Shown here: piece after piece, positions 57,088 to 64,000 of the stretch
How positions within the stretch are numbered: the stretch's first letter is position 1
Layout: the number at the start of each line of letters is the position of its first letter
Source of the DNA: Bacillota bacterium
GTDB taxonomy: Bacteria; Bacillota; Clostridia; Oscillospirales; Oscillospiraceae
Reading direction: 5' to 3'
Length of the DNA: 64,000 nucleotides
Assembly: GCA_023459875.1 (NCBI GenBank)
Contig: JAEWRY010000035.1
Coordinates: 1 to 64,000, forward strand
The notes under the pieces: model-generated
Seen by the model: only the letters and a program-made list of their open reading frames with translations
Database searches by the model: none
Told to the model about the DNA's origin: nothing
Program-made: the position numbers and the translations under genes

Positions 57088-58053
57088 ATGAAAGACGAAA
57101 TTTCAATCGAGGTAAAAGACCTCAGAAAAGAATTCAAGACCAAATTCGGAAATTTGGTGGCTGTGGACAAGGTCAATTTCCAGATTAAAAAGGGTGAAAT
57201 TTTCGGCCTGGTGGGAGAATCGGGTTCTGGGAAATCCACCATCGGCTCCATGATCGTGGGCGCCTACGGGCCCACGTCAGGTTCCATCACCTTCCAGGGC
57301 GGCACGGATATCTCAAGGCCCAGCAAGTCGCGTTCGCCGGAGCTGAAACAGAAGATCCAGCTAGTGTTCCAGGACCCGGGCGGCTCGCTTAATCCCCGCA
57401 AGACCATCCGTCAGATTCTTTCGGTTCCCGTGCAGCTCTATGCGGAGAAGCGCCTCACTTACGCCGAGACTGAGGAACGCATTAAAGCGGCTCTCGCGCG
57501 CGTGGGGCTTCCCCTGGGCTATCTGGATAAATACCCGCGGGCAATCGGCGGCGGGGAAAAGCAGCTCGTCTGCGTGGCCCGCGCGCTGGCGGCCGATCCC
57601 CAGTTCATCGTGCTGGATGAGCCTACCTCGGCGCTGGATGTGTCCATCCAGGCTAAAATCACCAACAAACTCATTGAGCTGCAGCGGGAAAACAACCTGT
57701 CTTATCTTTTTATCACCCACAATCTCTGCTTGGTCCGCAATATGTGCGACCGGCTCGCTATTATGTATCTGGGCAATATCTGCGAATATGCGGGAACGGA
57801 CGAGTTTTTCAAAAACCCGTGCCACCCCTATACCCAAATGCTGCTGGCGTCTATCCCCGTCCTGAGCGCGGAAGAGGAAGCTTTGAAGCCCCAGAAGATC
57901 AAATCGGTGGGCGAGATACCCAGTCCGCTCCACAAGCCCAGCGGCTGCCCGTTCCATCCCAGATGTTCCTTTAAAAAGGATATCTGCACGGAAAAGACGC
58001 CTGAGATGAGAGAAATCTCTCCAGGACATTTTGCCTGCTGCCACTGCATCTGA
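57088..58053 (+). CDS. oligopeptide/dipeptide ABC ATPase (OppF/DppF-like)
   Basis: A 321-residue ATPase. Walker A GESGSGKST and Walker B FIVLDEPTSALDVS are normal. The signature reads IGGGEKQL where LSGGQRQR is usual, so the serine of the motif is Gly. The C-terminal CPFHPRCSFKKDIC resembles the Opp Cys motif. It is the last gene of the peptide operon. GGGAGG precedes the ATG. Confidence 0.88.
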   Translation: MKDEISIEVKDLRKEFKTKFGNLVAVDKVNFQIKKGEIFGLVGESGSGKSTIGSMIVGAYGPTSGSITFQGGTDISRPSKSRSPELKQKIQLVFQDPGGSLNPRKTIRQILSVPVQLYAEKRLTYAETEERIKAALARVGLPLGYLDKYPRAIGGGEKQLVCVARALAADPQFIVLDEPTSALDVSIQAKITNKLIELQRENNLSYLFITHNLCLVRNMCDRLAIMYLGNICEYAGTDEFFKNPCHPYTQMLLASIPVLSAEEEALKPQKIKSVGEIPSPLHKPSGCPFHPRCSFKKDICTEKTPEMREISPGHFACCHCI

Positions 58054-58068
58054 CAAGAAAAATATTAA

Positions 58069-58103
58069 AGTCCCCGGTTTGCTTCAAAAGCAAACCGGGG
58101 ACT
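58069..58103. terminator. terminator between convergent operons
   Basis: AGTCCCCGGTTTGC (58069-58082) pairs exactly with GCAAACCGGGGACT (58090-58103). The minus strand continues with a U-rich tract, so it best serves the GH18 gene. Confidence 0.85.
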
Positions 58104-58107
58104 CAGC

Positions 58108-59541
58108 TTATTTCAGGTTTGTTGTAAGGGTACTCAGCAGCTGTCCGCCTTTATTCAGAGAGAGTTCCCAGATGGAAGCTCCGGCCAGATTGTTCTGCAC
58201 AATGTAGTTTGCCTTGCTCGCGATGGAAGTCTCATTCTCATAGGATAGAAAGGTGGAACCATTAAACAGCCACGGGACAAGCGCGTCTTGATGGAAATAC
58301 TTTCCGTAACTGCTGCTGTTCAGGTATGTTGTGAGCACGATGTCGTAGGAAATGGATTTACCGCTGGTATAAGTTTTGTATAATCCGGTTCCGCCGCCGG
58401 AAACGCCGCTGAAGATATATCCGTAGAACGGCACGCCCATCACGATTTTAGATGCCGGGAAACCGCCCGCGATCCATGCTTTCACAGATTGGTCGGCGCT
58501 CCACTTATACTGCGGCGAGGCTTCGGTGGGTGCGTAAAGGGGCGCGTTTAAATCCGTAAAGCAGTCCCAGATGCCGTGGATATCGTATGTCATGATCGTT
58601 GCATAATCTACGTATTTTGCGATGAGATTAAGTTCCGTATTTCCGGCATATGCAGTGTCGGCGCCGCCCGCTATGGTAAGCAGGTATTTCTGACCGTCGA
58701 GCTGCCCCTGCGCGTCCAGCTTTTCTCTCAGCTTCTGCAGCAACAGGGTGAAATTTGTTTTGTCCGCGCTTCTTCTTACATTGGTCGAAAGGCCTCCGCT
58801 GACGGGGTATTCCCAATCGAGATCAACGCCGTTGAAGCCATACTGTTTTATAAAGGCCACAACGCTGTCCGCAAAAACCGTCCGGCTGGCATCCGTTAGT
58901 GCCGCATCGGAGAACTTGCCGGAATCGTTCCAGCCTCCGATGGAAATGAGGGTTTTCAGCTGTGGATATGTTTTCTTCAGCTGATTAAGCTGTGCGATGT
59001 TTGTGGGGTCGATGTAGGAATCGCCCAGAGCTATTTTTAGGTCATCACCGATTTTTGCAAACGCATAGTTCACATTGGTAAGGCTGGAAGCCGGAATGTT
59101 CAGCGGCGTGTAACCGCTATAAGCCGACCAGCTTGCATAATAAGCGGCTACTATTTTTGTTGCCGCCTGCGTAATCGGGGAAGTTGTGACCGTAAGCACA
59201 TTGCTTGATGAGGACAGGTTCCCGCTCGTATCTTTTGCTTTTACATAGAAGGAATAGGAAGTCGCCGCAGTCAGGCTGGTAACAGTATATGTTGTCCCTG
59301 TCGCCGAGCCTATGTAGACTGAGTTTTTATAGATCTGATAGGATGCCACAGCTTTGTTGTCGGTTGAAGCGGTCCATTGAAGCGATATGGACGTTTGGTT
59401 TACCGAAGCTGCCGCAAGGTTTTGCGGCGGGGTCGGCGCCTGCGTATCCCGCGCTTTTTTCGCCGAAACAGTGAGCAGAAAAATGCCTGCGGATAGTGTG
59501 ACAACCAGTAAAAATGAAAGAAATTTTTTCAGCATTTTCAC
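58108..59541 (-). CDS. secreted GH18 glycoside hydrolase with fibronectin type III domain
   Basis: A 477-residue secreted protein. A signal peptide (LLVVTLSAGIFLLTVSA) is followed by a fibronectin type III domain (about 35-125) and a GH18 catalytic domain (about 135-477). The active site FNGVDLDWEYP keeps Asp-x-Asp-x-Glu, with Asn where many members have the first Asp. It would hydrolyse chitin, peptidoglycan or glycoprotein N-glycans, and in spore-formers may act on cortex. GTG 59541 lies six bases after AAGGGG and gives a short basic start; ATG 59535 is an alternative. It stands alone on the minus strand. Confidence 0.86.
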   Translation of the reverse strand: MKMLKKFLSFLLVVTLSAGIFLLTVSAKKARDTQAPTPPQNLAAASVNQTSISLQWTASTDNKAVASYQIYKNSVYIGSATGTTYTVTSLTAATSYSFYVKAKDTSGNLSSSSNVLTVTTSPITQAATKIVAAYYASWSAYSGYTPLNIPASSLTNVNYAFAKIGDDLKIALGDSYIDPTNIAQLNQLKKTYPQLKTLISIGGWNDSGKFSDAALTDASRTVFADSVVAFIKQYGFNGVDLDWEYPVSGGLSTNVRRSADKTNFTLLLQKLREKLDAQGQLDGQKYLLTIAGGADTAYAGNTELNLIAKYVDYATIMTYDIHGIWDCFTDLNAPLYAPTEASPQYKWSADQSVKAWIAGGFPASKIVMGVPFYGYIFSGVSGGGTGLYKTYTSGKSISYDIVLTTYLNSSSYGKYFHQDALVPWLFNGSTFLSYENETSIASKANYIVQNNLAGASIWELSLNKGGQLLSTLTTNLK

Positions 59542-59640
59542 TTGCTTCCCCTTAACATGTAGAGTAATTAAATTATACCGACGGGGAAATGCAAAAGACA
59601 ATGCCAAACTTCTGGTAATTTGAAGCAAGTACCGATAGAA

Positions 59641-59677
59641 AAAACGCACTGAAAACCCCATGTTTTCAGCGCGTTTT
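59641..59677. terminator. terminator of the sugar ABC operon
   Basis: AAAACGC and CTGAAAAC pair with GTTTTCAG and GCGTTTT (one mismatch). On the minus strand a T-rich run follows. It lies after the permease at 59698 and before the GH18 gene. Confidence 0.75.
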
Positions 59678-59697
59678 AATATTGAACTTAAGGGCTT

Positions 59698-60681
59698 TTA
59701 CTTGATGACGTGCAGGGATTTTCTGTCGATGGTAAGGGCAACCACCGCCAGAAAAATGACGCCCTTGATGAGCTGCTGTACGGCGGTGTCGTAGCCGAGC
59801 ATTACCAGGCTGTTATTGAGCACGCAGTAGATCAGCGTGCCGACGATGATGTTGGAAAAATGCACCTTGGCTCCGCCCGAAATGGGAAGCCCGCCTAGCA
59901 CCAGAGCGATGAGGATCTGTGTCTCCAACTGGTTGCCCGCGGTGGCCGTGATGGAGCCGACCTTGATGACGTTTAAAAAAGCGGCGAAGCCCGTGATGGC
60001 GCCGGCGGCCACGAACACCAGAAACTTGGTCCGGTCAGTATGCACGCCGGAAAACCGGGCGGCAGTTTCGCCCGCGCCGATTGCCTTGAGGGAAATGCCC
60101 GCCTTGGTAAAGCGGAAGAACAAAAAGCCGATGAGCAGGATGAACGCCGTCATCAGGATTTTGAACCAGGTGACGTTAAGCGTCGTGATGCTGGTAACGG
60201 CGGCGACGGGGGCATCGGTCGTGAAGTAGGCGCACAGGCCCCGGAAAAGGTACATGGTGCAGATGGTCACGATGAAGGAAGCAATCCTGAATTTCACGTG
60301 GAAGAGGCCGTTGATAGCTCCGATGAGCGCGCCCGAGACGATGCCAGCCACAACGGCGAGGGGGATGCTGTAAAACGACAGAGAGCTGATGACGATGGAC
60401 GAGATGCCAAGAATGGAGCCCTGGGAAAAATCCAGACCGCCTATGGTCATGATGAAGAAGACGCCTGTGCAGCTGATCATCAGCACATAGACCTGACTGA
60501 GAATCAGCTTGACGCTCCTGGTCTGGATCAGATTTCCTTTGGTGAGGATCGCGAAAATAACGATGATCACAATGAGTCCGATGAGAGGCAGAAAGCTGTG
60601 GATGATGTCTCTGCTCCAGGAACCCTTCCCGATTCCAAAAGAGTCCTTTTGGGTTTTTTCTTCAGTTGCCGGTTCCGACAT
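59698..60681 (-). CDS. sugar ABC permease 2 (RbsC-like)
   Basis: A 327-residue membrane protein of the ribose/xylose-type permease family with about 8-10 segments. GGLDFSQGSILGISSIVIS and FHVKFRIASFIVT are typical of RbsC, and the terminal LVLGGLPISGGA also fits. ATG 60681 is six bases after GAGGTG. It follows the ATPase by about 13 bases. It probably forms a heterodimer with the permease at 62203. Confidence 0.85.
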   Translation of the reverse strand: MSEPATEEKTQKDSFGIGKGSWSRDIIHSFLPLIGLIVIIVIFAILTKGNLIQTRSVKLILSQVYVLMISCTGVFFIMTIGGLDFSQGSILGISSIVISSLSFYSIPLAVVAGIVSGALIGAINGLFHVKFRIASFIVTICTMYLFRGLCAYFTTDAPVAAVTSITTLNVTWFKILMTAFILLIGFLFFRFTKAGISLKAIGAGETAARFSGVHTDRTKFLVFVAAGAITGFAAFLNVIKVGSITATAGNQLETQILIALVLGGLPISGGAKVHFSNIIVGTLIYCVLNNSLVMLGYDTAVQQLIKGVIFLAVVALTIDRKSLHVIK

Positions 60682-60694
60682 GCATCTCACCTCT

Positions 60695-62191
60695 TTAAAC
60701 CATCTTCGCGATCAGGTCCTCTTCGCCAAGGCCCGGGTCGCGCGCAAACTCGCCGCTGATGCGTCCGCTCTTCATGATGATAATGCGGTCGCTCATGCCC
60801 AGCAGCTCCTGTATTTCCTCGGAGATCATAATGATGGATTTGCCCTTGCCCTTAAGCTCGTTCATGAGGGCGTAGATATCAGCCTTGACCTTAACGTCGA
60901 TGCCCCTGGTGGGACTGTCCAACACGATAATATCGGAATTTTTACCGATCCACCGGGCCAGCACCACCTTCTGCTTGTTGCCGCCCGAGAGATCGCTCAC
61001 AAACTGGTCGATGTCGGTCATCTTAATGCTGATAAGACGGGCCTGCTCCTCGGCAAACCGTTTGAGCTTTCCGGCTTTGAGAATTCTTCTCTCCGCCAGA
61101 TCGTCGACGGAGGGCAGGCAAATATTATCCCTGATGCTGTCGTTCACCACCAGCGACTCGTTGTCACGGTCCTTGGAAGCGTAGGCGATGCTGTGCCTGA
61201 TCGCGGCGGGGATGGAATTAATATGGGCGCCGCCGGCCAGAGTGACCTTGCCCGACCGGTTATAGGAGGCCCCGAAGATGGCCTTTCCCACCTCATGCAT
61301 ACCGCACTCGCTGAGGCCCCCGAACCCGAGAATCTCGCCCCTGTGCAGCTTGAAACTGACGTTCTCGATGCGGCCAGGTACGCAGACGTCCTGCGTGGTG
61401 AGCACCACCTCTTCCGAGACCGGCTCGCCGTAATCGGTGCGGTAATAACGGCTGCCCAGCTCGCGCCCAACCATGAGACGCTTGAGGTCGTCCTCGGTCA
61501 CATCGCAGCTCTTTACCGTGTCGATCAGCTCGCCGTCGCGTAGCACCGAAATGCTGTCGGTGTGGTCCAGGACCTCTCTGAGGTCGTGGGAGATGAAAAT
61601 AACGGTATTGCCTTCCCGCCGGATGCGGTCCATGTGCTTGTACAGCTCGGCGCGCCCATACTGGCTCAAGGCGGTGGTGGTCTCGTCGATGACCACAATC
61701 TTGGGGTCAAAATAAGTGGCCTTGACGATCTCCACCAGCTTGCGGTCTTCAAAGTTATAATTGTCAATCATGGCGGCGGCGTTAATGCGTCCGAAACCGT
61801 ACTGCTCCAGTAGCCTCGCCGCCTCCCGGTTCATAACCGCCGTGTTCTTGATGCCGGCCTTCACAAACCGGTCCTCGTTGCCCAGAAAGATGTTCTCCGC
61901 CACGGTGAGGCCTGAGAGCGTGCCCATCTCCTGTACGATAATGGACAGGCCCTTGCGGTTCGCCTCCACCTGGTTTCTGATTCTCAGCTCCTCCCCGCCG
62001 AGGAGAAAGCGGCCGCCGTCGATGGAGTGGATGCCGCAGAGCATGGAGACGAAGGTGGACTTGCCAGAGCCGTTTTCTCCGATGAGACCGTGAATCTCGC
62101 CTTTTTCAAAGGCGAGGGAAACGCCCCGCACCGCATGGGTGATGCCGAAAGATTTGTCGATTTTTTCGGCCTGTAAAGCGGTTTTTTCCAT
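60695..62191 (-). CDS. sugar ABC ATPase with two nucleotide-binding domains (RbsA-like)
   Basis: A 498-residue tandem ATPase. The first domain has Walker A GENGSGKST. Its signature region is unusual (YNFEDRKLVEI), and Walker B is IVVIDETTTALS. The second domain has an intact LSGGNKQK signature, but its Walker A-like loop reads GGLSECGMHE and its Walker B IIVLDSPTRGIDV, with Ser in place of Glu. RbsA-type second domains are often degenerate. GAGGAG precedes ATG 62191. Confidence 0.85.
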   Translation of the reverse strand: MEKTALQAEKIDKSFGITHAVRGVSLAFEKGEIHGLIGENGSGKSTFVSMLCGIHSIDGGRFLLGGEELRIRNQVEANRKGLSIIVQEMGTLSGLTVAENIFLGNEDRFVKAGIKNTAVMNREAARLLEQYGFGRINAAAMIDNYNFEDRKLVEIVKATYFDPKIVVIDETTTALSQYGRAELYKHMDRIRREGNTVIFISHDLREVLDHTDSISVLRDGELIDTVKSCDVTEDDLKRLMVGRELGSRYYRTDYGEPVSEEVVLTTQDVCVPGRIENVSFKLHRGEILGFGGLSECGMHEVGKAIFGASYNRSGKVTLAGGAHINSIPAAIRHSIAYASKDRDNESLVVNDSIRDNICLPSVDDLAERRILKAGKLKRFAEEQARLISIKMTDIDQFVSDLSGGNKQKVVLARWIGKNSDIIVLDSPTRGIDVKVKADIYALMNELKGKGKSIIMISEEIQELLGMSDRIIIMKSGRISGEFARDPGLGEEDLIAKMV

Positions 62192-62202
62192 ATCGCTTCT
62201 CC

Positions 62203-63171
62203 TCACTTCACGACGACGCCCTTGACCGGCTTGATGGTAAGCGCAACGATAATGAGCAGTGCCGCCCCGGTAACGACGTTTTGTATGGTGGTGGGAGCGC
62301 CCAGCGCCACGAATCCGTTGAAGATGATGGCGATGATAAATTCTCCGATGACGATGGCGGGCACCGGCGTGCCGTATTTCCGGAAAGCCACGCCGAAAAA
62401 GGTACCCATGAGCGGGGTAAAGTTGCGGCTCATGGAGGCCATGCCGGTCACCGCGGTCATGGAGGTACCGTAGCTCACCGAGAGAATGGCCATGACGCCC
62501 ACGAAAAAGTGCAGCAGCATGAAGCCGATGAGCTTATATTTATTAACGTTGATACCCATGTTTTTGGCAATATACTCGTTGCTGCCGATGGCGTAGCAAT
62601 AGGTACCGATCTTCGTATATTTCAAAATAAAATTGGTGAACAAAAAGGCCCCCAGGGCGAGAAGAAGATTACCGGGCGCGCGGCCGAAGCCCTGCAGGGA
62701 GGAGCCCAGAGACTGCTTGACGCCTCCGGCGACGAAATAAGCCAGGCTTTCATAGATAAGCATGAGGCCCACGGTGACGATCATCGACGGAATTCTCAGT
62801 TTCACGTACAAAATGCCGTTTACAAAGCCGATGAGGGTACCGCACACGATGCACCCGATGAGAAGTCCCGCGTAGCCGAACTGTTTGGACAGCACGACGC
62901 CCACCACGGAGGAAAGGACCACGTTCGCGCCGATGCTGAAGTCGAAAAGTCCCATGACCACAATGTAATACAGACCGCAGGCGCCCACCGAGTAGATGAT
63001 GCTCGACTGAAGGTAGTAGTATAGATTATCCGGGCTGCCGAAATTCTCCGGAGTTAAAATCTTGAATACCGCCCAGAACAAGATTGCCATCAGAAACAGC
63101 AGAATAACGCCGTAGTAGCGGCCATAGATTTTGCTGGTGCGGATTTTTTGCAGCCGATCATTAAGGCTCAT
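62203..63171 (-). CDS. sugar ABC permease 1 (RbsC-like)
   Basis: A 322-residue permease with about 8-10 membrane segments; GLFDFSIGANVVLSSVVGVV and LYVKLRIPSMIVTVGLMLI match RbsC-type proteins. The start is taken as ATG 63171 with AAGGA nine bases upstream. Its partner is the permease at 59698, after the ATPase. The substrate is a sugar or sugar-like compound of unknown identity. Confidence 0.83.
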   Translation of the reverse strand: MSLNDRLQKIRTSKIYGRYYGVILLFLMAILFWAVFKILTPENFGSPDNLYYYLQSSIIYSVGACGLYYIVVMGLFDFSIGANVVLSSVVGVVLSKQFGYAGLLIGCIVCGTLIGFVNGILYVKLRIPSMIVTVGLMLIYESLAYFVAGGVKQSLGSSLQGFGRAPGNLLLALGAFLFTNFILKYTKIGTYCYAIGSNEYIAKNMGINVNKYKLIGFMLLHFFVGVMAILSVSYGTSMTAVTGMASMSRNFTPLMGTFFGVAFRKYGTPVPAIVIGEFIIAIIFNGFVALGAPTTIQNVVTGAALLIIVALTIKPVKGVVVK

Positions 63172-63214
63172 AAGCATCATTCCTTCTCGAAGCACGTCTG
63201 ACATGCTTAGGATG

Positions 63215-63241
63215 GGGGGCTGTCCGCAAGGGACAGCCCCC
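63215..63241 (-). other. hairpin between binding-protein and permease genes
   Basis: GGGGGCTGTCC (63215-63225) pairs with GGACAGCCCCC (63231-63241). No U-tract. It stands just after the stop of the binding protein on the minus strand and may stabilise that message, as at 54115. Confidence 0.7.
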
Positions 63242-63255
63242 GGATTCTTGAAGCG

Positions 63256-64000
63256 CTATCCGCCGTGACGCGTCTGCACGTCTTTGATGGACAGGGCGCC
63301 CGCGCACTTGGATAGTTCGTCGAAGGTGTAGCCGCCCATCTTGACCAGTTCGTCCTTGGTATAGGGCAGGGCATCGACAAAGTATTTGGCGTAGGCTGCG
63401 TAATCGTCGGGAGAGGAGACGTAAATGTAGGGGAAGAGAATCTCGTAGTAGCCGTCGGTGGCGACTTTGTAATTCCCCTTAACGGCGTTATATACCATCA
63501 TGAAGGCAAACAGCGGGTCGCAGTAATGGCCGCCGGACTCTGCGGACATGCCGCCGGTTTTGAGCTGCTCATCGAGGTCGGGCAGGAAGTCGGTGGAAAC
63601 CACGTCGATCTTGCCTTTCAAACCCTGGCCGTCGATGGCCGCCAGAGCGCCGATGAGGGTATCGCCCCCGCCGCCGGCGACAATGAGAGCGTCGATTTTG
63701 GGATTGGCAGCGATGATGGCTTCCGCGGTGGCGCGTCCGGTATCGGAGGTGGTGCCGCCGTACTGGGGATCAAGAAGAACGGCTTTGTCGCTGGGATGGT
63801 CCTTGTTCCACGCTTCAATGCCTTCCTTGTAGCCCTGCCAGCGGAGCAGGAACGTGGCGTCGCCGGCTTCCCAGCCTTCCAGAGCAATGTTGCGGCAGCC
63901 CTTATCGCAGAGGATCTTGACAAGGTTCTGGCCGTTGCTTACCTCGTCCTCATGGACGGCGCCCACATAGTAGGGGGACTTGCAGGCCAGCGCGTACTCG
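63256..64000 (-). CDS. sugar ABC substrate-binding protein, N-terminus beyond the window
   Basis: This frame is open to the window end, with at least 247 residues. The product is a type 1 periplasmic-binding-protein fold (VAGGGGDTLIGALAAIDGQG, GKIDVVSTDFLP). The N-terminal domain and signal peptide lie outside. It is the first gene of the four-gene importer operon on the minus strand. The sugar or nucleoside bound cannot be identified from this part. Confidence 0.85.
   Translation of the reverse strand, partial: EYALACKSPYYVGAVHEDEVSNGQNLVKILCDKGCRNIALEGWEAGDATFLLRWQGYKEGIEAWNKDHPSDKAVLLDPQYGGTTSDTGRATAEAIIAANPKIDALIVAGGGGDTLIGALAAIDGQGLKGKIDVVSTDFLPDLDEQLKTGGMSAESGGHYCDPLFAFMMVYNAVKGNYKVATDGYYEILFPYIYVSSPDDYAAYAKYFVDALPYTKDELVKMGGYTFDELSKCAGALSIKDVQTRHGG

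Noticed and set aside
1..64000. CRISPR array, prophage or insertion sequence
   Set aside because: No regularly spaced repeats, phage structural genes or transposase were seen. The only repeats are the two-copy multi-hairpin element and the M29-like gene pair.

Overview
The window looks like a chromosomal segment from a spore-forming, strictly anaerobic member of the Clostridia, perhaps Oscillospirales; no 16S is present, so this is inference. The evidence is two alpha/beta-type small acid-soluble spore proteins, a CotF-like coat protein, oxygen-sensitive enzymes (4-hydroxybutyryl-CoA dehydratase, class III ribonucleotide reductase with its activase, 2-oxoacid:ferredoxin oxidoreductase), a T-box riboswitch, Gram-positive style Shine-Dalgarno sites and frequent GTG/TTG starts. 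I saw no tRNA, rRNA, CRISPR array, prophage or transposase gene.

Layout. 0.1-4.3 kb: NhaC-like antiporter, DUF1285-like protein, a decayed zinc-ribbon gene, a split permease pair and a CotF-like gene. 4.4-16.2 kb: a PAS/AAA+ sigma-54 activator, then a control region with TGAAAC palindromes and a near-perfect -24/-12 promoter, then a ten-gene operon: permease, AbfD-type dehydratase, NifU-like protein, 4-hydroxybutyrate-type CoA-transferase, carrier protein, AMP ligase, LuxE-like, LuxC-like, MaoC hydratase and acyl-ACP thioesterase. This joins the clostridial 4-hydroxybutyrate route to a Lux-type acyl reductase set with no luciferase genes. It is my main candidate for an undescribed system.

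16-26.6 kb: SASP, a polysaccharide-deacetylase-like protein lacking metal ligands, a DUF6143-like protein, a DUF4153-like membrane protein, an MprF-like aminoacyltransferase, nrdG, nrdD fused to a thioredoxin-like domain, and an L,D-transpeptidase. 26.6-39.2 kb: a catabolic island around an HTH regulator. On one side lies a four-gene HcnABC/opine-oxidase-like flavoenzyme. On the other lie an ornithine-cyclodeaminase-family protein, an amidohydrolase and a five-gene ABC importer with one degenerate ATPase. ATTGGCA motifs and leader terminators occur before both operons. 39.5-41.3 kb: ROK kinase, GNAT, a 57-residue SASP.

41.4-45.7 kb (minus strand): a T-box leader, probably isoleucine-specific, drives a four-subunit 2-oxoacid:ferredoxin oxidoreductase plus a CbiE/CbiT-like protein. 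46-58 kb: a YheO/DauR-like regulator diverges from a ten-gene peptide or amino-acid operon: RidA, aminotransferase, two near-identical M29/NicX-like proteins, PepV dipeptidase and an Opp/Dpp transporter. 58.1-64 kb (minus strand): a GH18 protein and a ribose-type ABC importer cut by the window end.

A ~200-bp multi-hairpin element with short terminal inverted repeats occurs twice, in opposite orientations, at 18345-18543 and 39285-39484; it encodes no recognisable protein.
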